From positions 1-10,662 of the forward strand of contig JADFNR010000117.1 in NCBI GenBank assembly GCA_022563275.1: a stretch of DNA of 10,662 nt, in the 5' to 3' direction. The translations under genes were made by a program, and so were the position numbers. The DNA is from Chloroflexota bacterium. GTDB taxonomy: Bacteria > Chloroflexota > Dehalococcoidia > UBA3495. The notes under the pieces were generated by a model. That model had not been told where the DNA came from. It searched no databases and saw nothing but the letters and a program-made list of their open reading frames with translations. Of the stretch, positions 1 to 5,517 are shown one piece after another; position 1 is the stretch's first letter; every line of letters begins with the position of its first letter.

Positions 1-488
1 TCCACCTCGCATCTGGTGCATCTACGCACCTGCCCGCCACGTTTCATCACGGTCTCGCCGCCGCAGATGGCGCAGAAGCCGTTGCGGTTGTGCCAGTTGA
101 TCTGGGCCCTGGCCTGGGCGACGATGCCGGAGTCGGGTCCGCTGATGATCTCCGTGACGGACCTGGCGTCCATGAACCGAAACCCGTTCCCGTCGCTGAG
201 TTCGGCCACGGCCTTGTCCTGTCCGGATATATCCACGGTGAAGTGGGCCGTATCATCCAGAAGCCCAAGAAACACCGGGGTGGCATCAACCTTCAATCGC
301 TCCAGATCGGTGGCGCCAAGCCAGCCCAGGCCGTCCTCGCCGCCATCGGTCACCAGTACATTGAGGTCCCGTAGGGGCAGGAACTTACTTGTTGAGTCCT
401 TGATCTTGTCAGCGATCCACTGGTCGTCGCGGCGCGCTTTTTCGCCCCGGTCGACCGGATTACCCGAATAAACGTGAGAGATATTCAA
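1..488 (-). CDS. nudC: NAD+/NADH diphosphatase NudC, N-terminal half (partial, runs off left edge)
   Basis: The reverse strand is open from the left edge to a TAA at 527-525 and encodes 162 residues of a NudC-type protein. It shows the N-terminal NUDIX-like domain (start ISHVYSGNPVDRGEKARRD; mid-part VDISGQDKAVAEL, then FRFMDARSV) followed by INWHNRNGFCAICGG and a four-cysteine zinc ribbon at Cys139, Cys142, Cys157 and Cys160. NudC enzymes hydrolyse NAD(H) to NMN(H) plus AMP and can remove NAD caps from RNA. The catalytic Nudix box lies beyond the left edge, so activity cannot be judged here. No ATG or GTG exists near the N-terminus. TTG at 488 is preferred because GAAGGA stands 7 bases upstream; TTG at 503 is in frame but lacks a ribosome site. 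The gene is divergent from the CMD gene. Recognition of the family is firm; the start is likely but unproven. Confidence 0.9.
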   Translation of the reverse strand, partial: MNISHVYSGNPVDRGEKARRDDQWIADKIKDSTSKFLPLRDLNVLVTDGGEDGLGWLGATDLERLKVDATPVFLGLLDDTAHFTVDISGQDKAVAELSDGNGFRFMDARSVTEIISGPDSGIVAQARAQINWHNRNGFCAICGGETVMKRGGQVRRCTRCEV

Positions 489-640
489 CTGAGCGTCCTT
501 CAAGCCGATTAAATCTGCCGTATTTTATTCGATTGTACCAACAATACACATCCACCAGACCTAGTCTTGCCGTCTATAAGGTTCATCGTTATCATGCGGC
601 CAAAGTCAGCGATCTGCGGCATTCACCAAGGAGGGACGTC
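489..640. promoter_or_regulatory. Divergent intergenic region nudC / CMD gene with candidate -10 boxes and a small inverted repeat
   Basis: This AT-richer gap between two divergent genes should hold both promoters. On the plus strand TATAAG at 575-580 is a plausible -10 for the CMD gene, about 60 bases before its ATG, but no good -35 lies 16-18 bases upstream. On the minus strand TAAAAT at 527-522 is a plausible -10 for nudC, again without a clear -35. An inverted repeat ATTGT-ACCA-ACAAT at 532-545 lies between the two and could be an operator. All three are pattern matches only. Confidence 0.35.
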
Positions 641-1195
641 ATGGCACGAACACCCACGGTAACTCGAGACCAGGTACCCGAGAAGTACCGCGAAGCCTTT
701 GACCATGAAGTGGCCATCAGCAAAAACGCCATGGAAAACGGACCCGGCTCGGTGATGATCAACAGCCCCGAGATGCGGAAACGGGCCAACCATCTGGTCT
801 TTTATTTCAGGGAGGAGTCGGAACTGCCCCAGAAGATCCAAGAGATCGTCATGATCATGACCGCGCGGGCCATGGATTGCCAGTACATCTGGTTCGCGCA
901 CGCCGCCAGGGCCCGCCAGCAGGGAATCAGCGACGCGTTCGTGGACGCCCTTCGGGACAAGAAACCCTTGCCCAAGCTCCCGGATGCCGAGCAGCTAGTG
1001 GTGGACTACGCCACGGAACTGTTCGGCGCCAACCGGGTGAGCCCAGGGACGTTCCAAGCCGCCCTGGACCATTTCGGCGCCCAACTGCTGACCGAACTGA
1101 CCACGATGATGGGGTACTATTCAATGCTGGCGCTGAACGTCAACGCGTTTGAGGTGGACCGGCCAGAGGGGGGAGAGGCGCCATTGGTGGTTTAG
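641..1195 (+). CDS. Carboxymuconolactone decarboxylase (CMD/AhpD-like) family protein
   Basis: The protein has 184 residues. The start is ATG 641 because AAGGAGGG (628-635) sits just upstream; an in-frame ATG at 533 would add 36 unrelated residues and has no such site. The all-helical CMD fold is recognisable from NSPEMRKRANHLVFYFREES, LPQKIQEIVMIMTARAMDCQYIW and a LTTMMGYYSMLALNVNAFEV C-terminal helix. In AhpD-type members the active site is Glu-x11-Cys-x2-Cys-x3-His. Here Glu68, Cys80 and His87 keep exactly that spacing, but the second (peroxidatic) cysteine is Ile83. A thiol-peroxidase mechanism is therefore unlikely; a decarboxylase/lactone-type or unknown reaction on a small molecule is possible. 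No signal peptide, so cytoplasmic. It is the last plus-strand gene before a strong terminator and is divergent from nudC. Family is firm, substrate unknown. Confidence 0.85.
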   Translation: MARTPTVTRDQVPEKYREAFDHEVAISKNAMENGPGSVMINSPEMRKRANHLVFYFREESELPQKIQEIVMIMTARAMDCQYIWFAHAARARQQGISDAFVDALRDKKPLPKLPDAEQLVVDYATELFGANRVSPGTFQAALDHFGAQLLTELTTMMGYYSMLALNVNAFEVDRPEGGEAPLVV

Positions 1196-1298
1196 AGGCC
1201 GCGACGGCTTCTTTGTAACGCAGGGGGTGGGGCAAAGGTCATCTCTTCTGGCGGGATGACCCGTCATTCAGCCGATGAACGATGCCTGATGTGAACCA

Positions 1299-1324
1299 GG
1301 GCGGGTCAGAGACCCGCCCCTACG
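1299..1324 (-). repeat. REP-like hairpin, copy 1 (GTAG head on the minus strand)
   Basis: GGGCGGGTC (1299-1307), a 3-base loop and GACCCGCCC (1311-1319) form a perfect 9-bp stem, followed by CTAC (1320-1323). Read on the minus strand this is GTAG followed at once by the hairpin, the layout described for REP elements mobilised by RAYT transposases. It matches copy 2 (1373-1396, opposite strand) at 19 of 24 positions, with most differences in the loop. The transposase would be encoded elsewhere; none is in this window. Confidence 0.65.
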
Positions 1325-1372
1325 GAACGTGATAGTTTTCGTAGAACTTGATCTGAGCACAGCAATGTGCCG

Positions 1373-1396
1373 CGTAGGCGCGGGTTTTAAACCCGC
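1373..1396 (+). repeat. REP-like hairpin, copy 2 (GTAG head on the plus strand)
   Basis: GTAG at 1374-1377 is followed by the palindrome GCGGGTTTTAAACCCGC (1380-1396), an 8-bp stem. It is the inverted partner of copy 1, the two GTAG heads facing each other across 48 bases (1325-1372), as in bacterial interspersed mosaic elements. The sequence shows the inverted pair directly; the REP/RAYT assignment is inferred from the GTAG-plus-hairpin layout. Confidence 0.6.
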
Positions 1397-1442
1397 TTGG
1401 TTTTGGTTCAACCAACGCCTGCCGCGGCCAAAACCCCGGTCA

Positions 1443-1480
1443 AAAAGGACCCCACTCGGAGATTCGAGTGGGGTCCTTTT
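1443..1480. terminator. Bidirectional intrinsic terminator between convergent genes
   Basis: A 16-bp perfect stem, AAAAGGACCCCACTCG (1443-1458) pairing with 1465-1480, encloses the loop GAGATT. The stem ends in an A-tract on one side and a T-tract on the other, so it reads as a rho-independent terminator on both strands. It lies 248 bases past the CMD stop and 24 bases past the stop of the NHL gene, so it most directly ends the DUF1800-DUF1501-NHL unit. Confidence 0.92.
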
Positions 1481-1504
1481 CCGGCTCTAAGATACTGAGG
1501 CTCA

Positions 1505-2503
1505 CTAGAGATTTAGTGAGTGCTCCTCGTAGTCCTTGATCTTGTCGTACACCTGCAAACGGTGGCGGGCGGTCTCCAGGACGAAGATGCTGTCATTGGC
1601 GTCCACGTTCACCGCCACGGGCCGCCGGAAACGCCATTCGGGCTCCATGTTCGCCCGGCGCCGGGCCTTGATTATGTCCGGGTTGGCGTCGATGTAGGTC
1701 TGGGTCCAGGGTGAAGGCTGTTGGGCGTCGCCCACCAAAGTCGTGACGAACTGGCCGTCGGGTCCGAACACCTGTACCCGGTGGTTGCCCCAGTCTGTGA
1801 TGTAAACGTCTCCCTCGGAGTCCACGGCCACACCGGTGGGGCCGTGCATGTCTCCCACACCGCTGTCATTACCCTGGAACATGACCAGGAATCCGCCCTC
1901 CGGGTCGAATTTCTGGACCCGGTTGTTCTTCCAGTCGGCCACGTAAACGTTCCCTTGCGCGTCCAGGCAGATGCCCCAGGGAAGGTCCAATTCACCCTCG
2001 CCGTCGCCCGGCCCGCCGAAGCCGCCGAGAAAAGCGCCGTCTTTGGTGAACTTCTGGATGCGGTTGTTGGCGCTGTCGACCACGAATATGTTGTCGTCGG
2101 CATCGAAGGCGATGCCCGACGGCCCGTCCAGTTCGCCCTCGCCGCTGCCTGCTTTGCCCCAGGAAGACAGGAACGCGCCCTCCTTGTCAAAGACCGAGAT
2201 GCGGTGCAGGAAATCATCGGAGGCATAGACGTTGCCATCACTGTCCAGGTCGATGGACCGGGGCCAGATGAACTGGCCGTCTCCCCGGCCAGAACCGCCG
2301 AACTGGCCCAAAAATTCGTGGTCTCGTGTAACCCGGGTGATACGCTGGCCGATCTCCTCCACGCCCCGGCTAAGGACGTAGATGAGGTTTCCCTCGCCCA
2401 AGACGAAGTCCTGGGGCGCCCAGAATCCCTGCCCGGACATTCCGTACATGCCGATGCAGTAGCTATAGTCAAAAACGCGCCCTGCGGCGACGGTGGTTAA
2501 CAT
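1505..2503 (-). CDS. NHL-repeat six-bladed beta-propeller protein
   Basis: The protein has 332 residues and starts at ATG 2503 with AGGAG 7 bases upstream. From about residue 80 it is made of units of about 47 residues, each of the form G-[IV]-x-[LFV]-D-x-x-[GD]-[ND]-[IV]-[YF]-[VA]-x-D-x-x-[NH]-x-R-[IV]-x-[KV]-F-x-x-[DE]-G-x-F, as in NIFVVDSANNRIQKF, NVYVADWKNNRVQKF and DVYITDWGNHRVQVF. Counting a divergent first unit (about 31-80) and a last one (about 295-332) gives six blades, the usual NHL propeller. NHL propellers bind protein, carbohydrate or nucleic acid, or serve as lyase scaffolds; no catalytic residue stands out. There is no signal peptide, unlike many secreted NHL proteins. It is the last gene of the unit after DUF1501, separated by 127 bases holding a stem-loop, and ends at the terminator at 1443-1480. 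Fold confident, function unknown. Confidence 0.88.
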   Translation of the reverse strand: MLTTVAAGRVFDYSYCIGMYGMSGQGFWAPQDFVLGEGNLIYVLSRGVEEIGQRITRVTRDHEFLGQFGGSGRGDGQFIWPRSIDLDSDGNVYASDDFLHRISVFDKEGAFLSSWGKAGSGEGELDGPSGIAFDADDNIFVVDSANNRIQKFTKDGAFLGGFGGPGDGEGELDLPWGICLDAQGNVYVADWKNNRVQKFDPEGGFLVMFQGNDSGVGDMHGPTGVAVDSEGDVYITDWGNHRVQVFGPDGQFVTTLVGDAQQPSPWTQTYIDANPDIIKARRRANMEPEWRFRRPVAVNVDANDSIFVLETARHRLQVYDKIKDYEEHSLNL

Positions 2504-2555
2504 TCGGTCTCTCCTATTCGGTATTCCAAAATTCCGTGAGACCCTTTGCCGGGTC

Positions 2556-2616
2556 CTTCGACGGGCTCAGGACGAACGGTAAAAATACCTTTCCGTTCGT
2601 GATGAGCTTGTCGAAG
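2556..2616. repeat. Long imperfect inverted repeat of the TTCGAC...GAACGG dispersed family
   Basis: The arms 2556-2579 (starts CTTCGACGGGCTCAGG) and 2593-2616 (ends GAGCTTGTCGAAG) are 24 bases each and complementary at 20 positions, with a 13-base AT-rich loop. The arm sequence (CTTCGACAGGCTCAGGACG-like, ending GAACGG) is a widely dispersed intergenic repeat that I recognise from many bacterial genomes. It lies inside the presumed operon, between the DUF1501 and NHL genes. In the minus-strand transcript no T-tract follows, so it is not a canonical terminator; it might affect mRNA processing or stability. Confidence 0.8.
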
Positions 2617-2630
2617 CAATTTTTAGACGC

Positions 2631-3767
2631 CTAGACGAATTGCAGCTGCTCGAATTTACCGCCCACGATGGGAACCGGGTCCAGGCCCAGCCACTGGTCC
2701 ACCACGCTGGCATAGAAGCCCCGGAAGTCATAGCTTGGGGCAAGGTCGCCCTGACTCAGGTCTTCGGGTTTCAGAGACGGATAATCGCCGTACATCCCGC
2801 CCTTGACCTTGTCGCCGATGATGAAGGCCCCGCCGCCCGCGCCGTGGTCGGTGCCGGTGCCATTGTCGCGGACGCGGCGGCCGAATTCGGTGAAGATCAT
2901 CATGATCAGGTTATCCCCGGCGTCATGTTCCCGCAGGTCGTCAAAGAAGTCGCTGATGGCCGCTGAAACCTCGGTCCACAGCCTGGCGTGCATGGGAGGC
3001 TGGTTGAAATGGGTATCGAAAGGCCCGTGGGAGGTGTAGAAGACCTGGGTGCCCAGGTCGGCCAAGTGCACGCGCGCCACGTCTCTCAGATATTTTGCGA
3101 TGCCGTTGTCGGCGTACTCGATAGTCGAGGTGTATTTCTCGGGGGCGGCCTTGATGATGTCGGCCCCCCTCAGAGCGTCACGGCCGGTCTGCCCCAGGTA
3201 GTCCATGGTGGCGCCGGTGCCGATGGCCGGTGCGTACATCCGGGCGAAGCGGTCCAGCAACTGGGCCCGCTCCTCTTCGCTGGTTATGCCCGGGACGCTG
3301 GACATGACGCCGTAGGACTCCAGATTGGACACGGAGGTCACGGGCACGCCGCGCAGCGCCAAGGCCCGGGGAAGGCCCTGGCCGAAGTTGACGCCCTTGA
3401 GCACGTTTTCACCCTGAGGGTCTAGGTCGCGGATGACCTTGGCCACCCAGCCCTCCGTGCCCAGAGTGTCCGGCTCGCAGGTGTGCCAGATGTCCATGGC
3501 CCGGAAATGGGACCTGGGCGAGTTTTCGAAGCCGATGCCATGGATGATTGCGACGTTCCCGTCGTCATACATCTTCTTTAAGGGCGCCATATTGGGGTTG
3601 AATGCCAGCTCATCGTCGATGGGCAGTACCTTGTCTTGGGGGATCCCCACCTTGGGCCGGTTGTCGTGATAATGGCCGTTGGTGTAGGGGATTATCGTGT
3701 TGAGGTAATCGTTGGCGCCGGTGAGTTGCAGTATCACCACCACCGGGTCTTTCTTGGTCACTGTCAT
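2631..3767 (-). CDS. DUF1501 family protein (alkaline-phosphatase/sulfatase-like fold)
   Basis: The protein has 378 residues; ATG 3767 is preceded by a purine-rich GGGAGAGG 7 bases upstream. DUF1501 hallmarks in order: the first strand VVVILQLTGANDYLNTIIPY (9-28), SHFRAMDIWH (86-95), YTSHGPFDTHFNQ (244-256, the counterpart of the usual GGFDTH), MIFTEFGRRVRDNG (290-303), TDHGAGGGAFIIG (306-318) and KGGMYGDYP (322-330). The Asp and His residues in these blocks are the expected metal-site candidates of the alkaline phosphatase-like clan, but no activity has been settled for the family. DUF1501 proteins usually carry a Tat signal peptide; this one begins directly at the first core strand with MTVTKKDP, so it looks cytoplasmic. 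It follows the DUF1800 gene by 50 bases, the usual partnership. Family is certain, biochemical role unknown. Confidence 0.93.
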   Translation of the reverse strand: MTVTKKDPVVVILQLTGANDYLNTIIPYTNGHYHDNRPKVGIPQDKVLPIDDELAFNPNMAPLKKMYDDGNVAIIHGIGFENSPRSHFRAMDIWHTCEPDTLGTEGWVAKVIRDLDPQGENVLKGVNFGQGLPRALALRGVPVTSVSNLESYGVMSSVPGITSEEERAQLLDRFARMYAPAIGTGATMDYLGQTGRDALRGADIIKAAPEKYTSTIEYADNGIAKYLRDVARVHLADLGTQVFYTSHGPFDTHFNQPPMHARLWTEVSAAISDFFDDLREHDAGDNLIMMIFTEFGRRVRDNGTGTDHGAGGGAFIIGDKVKGGMYGDYPSLKPEDLSQGDLAPSYDFRGFYASVVDQWLGLDPVPIVGGKFEQLQFV

Positions 3768-3817
3768 GTGCGTACCTCTCCCTTGTATTTAAGGAACCGG
3801 TTAGTAATGGGTCTGTC

Positions 3818-5221
3818 TTAGGCGAATTGGAAATCCCGGGATGCGGCGATCAAGGCCAGCATCACGCCGATCTTCTTATCGGACTTTTCGCACTCTTCAT
3901 CGGATTCCCAGCTCAAGCCACCGCCTTCGGTTGCCTGGTCCAGGAGTTCCGCGCGGGTGGACTCGCTGAATTCCAGCGGACCCACCAATTCTAGGCAGGT
4001 ATCGACGAACTCTTCGGCTGACGAAACCCCGCGTTGGCGAAGGCCGTCGATGATGGCCCGCACCCCCGGCAGGGAGGTGTCTCCCAAAAGTCCGGCGGCG
4101 AAGTTGACCCGGCGCACCAAGGCGCCGCCGTCGATCCATTCACCACCGGTGTGCCAGCTTTCCACGCTGGGCGGGTTGAGCAGCTCCTGGCCCTGCCAGT
4201 TGCACTCCATGGCCAGGCTGTTGAAACCGGGCCGCGGGCCCTGGAAATTGCCCACCAACCGCACGGTGCTGACCACCAGCTCGGCCGGGCTCTTCACCCG
4301 GGCGAAGCGGGCGTTTTTGAAGAAGTCTGAGTTGAACAGCACCCGCAGGATCGACCTTATATCCCCATCGGAGTCGTCGTAGGCCTTGATCAGCTGGTCG
4401 ACGGCATCTGGGTCATTGGGCGGGATGATATCCCAGCTGGGCACCTGGGGTTCGTCGGCAACGAAAAAGGTGTAGAGGTGCCGGGCTAGGAACCGGGCGG
4501 TGGCCGGCTCCTTGACTACGATGTCAATGATGTCCTCGCCGTTGAGCCGGCCGGTGTGGCCCAGGAAGGTCTTCTCGCCGTCATCGTGGTCCTCGGCCCG
4601 GTACTCGAAGTTCCAGTAGAAGCGGCCGAGAGGGTTGCGCGGAATCTTCGGCTCGATGGTCCAGCCGGTGAATGCCCTGGAGGCGTCTTTGATGTCGTCC
4701 TCGGAGTAATTGCCGACGCCCATGGAGAAGAGTTCCAGCAGTTCACGGCCCCAGTTCTCGTTGATCGCCCCGTTATGGTTGCCGTTGTTGTCCAGCCACC
4801 AGATCATGGCCGGGTTCTTGGCCAGCGCCACCAACAGGTCGCGGAAGCTGCCCAAGGCCTGACGCCGGAACATGGCGATCTGCCGGGTGATCTCCGGGGG
4901 ATTGTCCACCTTGGAATTGCCGGTGGCGAACAGTTGATGCCAGAAGAGGGCCAGTTTTTCTTCCAGGGGGCGCTGGGTGTTGACCATCCGGTATACCCAC
5001 TCGGCCTGGTTGATGGGAGGGCCCAAAGCGCCTTCGTAACCGGGCAGGAACCGGAACAGAATATCGTCGTCAATGGCTGGTTGCTCTTCGGGATGAAGCA
5101 ACTCCTCCACCGTGGCCTCGTAGCCTTTGGCCGCTCTAGTTTCCAACTCCTGCCGGGACGCGCCGAATCCGGCCCGCCGCATCAGGTGTGCTATCAAAGC
5201 GATGTCTTCTTTATCAGGCAT
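3818..5221 (-). CDS. DUF1800 family protein
   Basis: The protein has 467 residues, normal for the family; ATG 5221 has AAGGGGG 5 bases upstream. Family blocks in order: HLMRRAGFGAS (12-22), EKLALFWHQLFATGNSKV (88-105), QALGSFRDLLVALAKNPAMI (121-140), NENWGRELLELFSMGVGNYS (154-173), RAFTGWTI (182-189), TFLGHTG (218-224) and ARHLYTFFVADEP (246-258), then a helical C-terminal half. DUF1800 proteins are mostly helical, of unsettled function, and very often encoded beside DUF1501. The N-terminus MPDKEDIALIAHLMRRAGFG has no signal peptide or membrane segment, so the protein is predicted to stay in the cytoplasm. It is the first gene of the minus-strand unit and has a TTGACA promoter 58 bases or more upstream. 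Sequence blocks are intact and no damage is seen. Confidence 0.93.
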   Translation of the reverse strand: MPDKEDIALIAHLMRRAGFGASRQELETRAAKGYEATVEELLHPEEQPAIDDDILFRFLPGYEGALGPPINQAEWVYRMVNTQRPLEEKLALFWHQLFATGNSKVDNPPEITRQIAMFRRQALGSFRDLLVALAKNPAMIWWLDNNGNHNGAINENWGRELLELFSMGVGNYSEDDIKDASRAFTGWTIEPKIPRNPLGRFYWNFEYRAEDHDDGEKTFLGHTGRLNGEDIIDIVVKEPATARFLARHLYTFFVADEPQVPSWDIIPPNDPDAVDQLIKAYDDSDGDIRSILRVLFNSDFFKNARFARVKSPAELVVSTVRLVGNFQGPRPGFNSLAMECNWQGQELLNPPSVESWHTGGEWIDGGALVRRVNFAAGLLGDTSLPGVRAIIDGLRQRGVSSAEEFVDTCLELVGPLEFSESTRAELLDQATEGGGLSWESDEECEKSDKKIGVMLALIAASRDFQFA

Positions 5222-5516
5222 CGTTACCCCCTTAATCTGTGGGACTACGGTATACCGGGACGATAATGATTATTTGATTGGATACATGCTACGTACCGGT
5301 AATCACGGTGTCAAGCACGAATTACGCGCCATATCATACGGGTATTTGCCGCAGATATTTGGGAGACGTTAGAAGGGGCGACAACGCGAAAATAGGTGTG
5401 CGCGACGCCAACGGTGACGGCCTGCCTGACAAGCGTTGGACCGGCGCCATTCATGTGTCCCGCAGGCTCCTCTTCCCGTGCAGGCGGAATCTGACGGTAT
5501 TTGTTAAAATTCGCGG
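5222..5516. other. Divergent intergenic region between DUF1800 and the beta-helix gene
   Basis: About 295 bases without a credible gene. Small open frames cross it but none has a ribosome site plus recognisable sequence. It holds the DUF1800 promoter (5286-5314), two perfect palindromes (CGGTATACCG at 5248-5257 and TACCGGTA at 5294-5301), a short ATAAT-G-ATTAT repeat around 5263-5273, and the extended -10 of the beta-helix gene (5502-5510). In 5315-5500 I see only a weak 6-bp stem (CCAACG ... CGTTGG) and nothing else. Confidence 0.55.
5286..5314 (-). promoter_or_regulatory. Sigma-70-type promoter of the DUF1800-DUF1501-NHL unit
   Basis: On the minus strand TTGACA (5314-5309) is a perfect -35 box, followed after exactly 17 bases by TAGCAT (5291-5286), which matches the -10 consensus at 4 of 6 positions including the key first, second and last bases. 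Predicted transcription start is near 5279, giving a 5' leader of about 58 bases to ATG 5221. A TACCGGTA palindrome lies inside the spacer, where a repressor would block the polymerase. Confidence 0.65.
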
Positions 5517-5517
5517 A
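5502..5517 (+). promoter_or_regulatory. Extended -10 promoter giving a probable leaderless beta-helix mRNA
   Basis: TGTTAAAAT (5502-5510) matches the extended -10 consensus TGnTATAAT with one mismatch. Six bases separate its last base from ATG 5517, which puts +1 on the A of the start codon. No Shine-Dalgarno sequence precedes this ATG, in contrast to most genes in the window, which fits a leaderless transcript. No good -35 is present, as extended -10 promoters allow. Confidence 0.5.

Larger units (their letters stand above)
1196..1504. other. Non-coding gap between convergent genes, rich in palindromes
   Basis: No credible gene is seen here. The stretch holds a weak hairpin GGTCATC (1237-1243) / GATGACC (1255-1261) with no T-tract, a pair of REP-like hairpins (1299-1396), a small inverted repeat TTGGTT-C-AACCAA (1403-1415) and the terminator at 1443-1480, the last three annotated or discussed separately. 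The concentration of hairpins in a convergent intergenic gap is typical of where REP elements are tolerated. Confidence 0.6.

Noticed and set aside
16..471. Plus-strand open frame of 151 codons at the left edge
   Set aside because: It is the antisense of nudC, whose zinc-ribbon and N-terminal motifs are unmistakable on the minus strand.
533..640. N-terminal extension of the CMD protein from ATG 533
   Set aside because: No ribosome site at 533, the extra 36 residues do not match the family, and ATG 641 has an ideal AAGGAGGG.
1237..1261. Hairpin GGTCATC/GATGACC as terminator of the CMD gene
   Set aside because: No T-tract follows and the stem is short; the strong terminator at 1443-1480 is a better candidate.
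1672..2300. Tandem DNA repeat in the NHL gene (period about 141 bases)
   Set aside because: The periodicity is explained by successive propeller blades of about 47 residues; the DNA identity is protein-driven, not a separate repeat element.
1721..2500. Long plus-strand frame of 259 codons opposite the NHL gene
   Set aside because: GC-rich antisense shadow; no ribosome site and no recognisable domain, while the minus strand encodes clear NHL repeats.
4556..5266. Plus-strand frame of 236 codons opposite DUF1800
   Set aside because: Antisense shadow with no recognisable domain; DUF1800 blocks are complete on the other strand.
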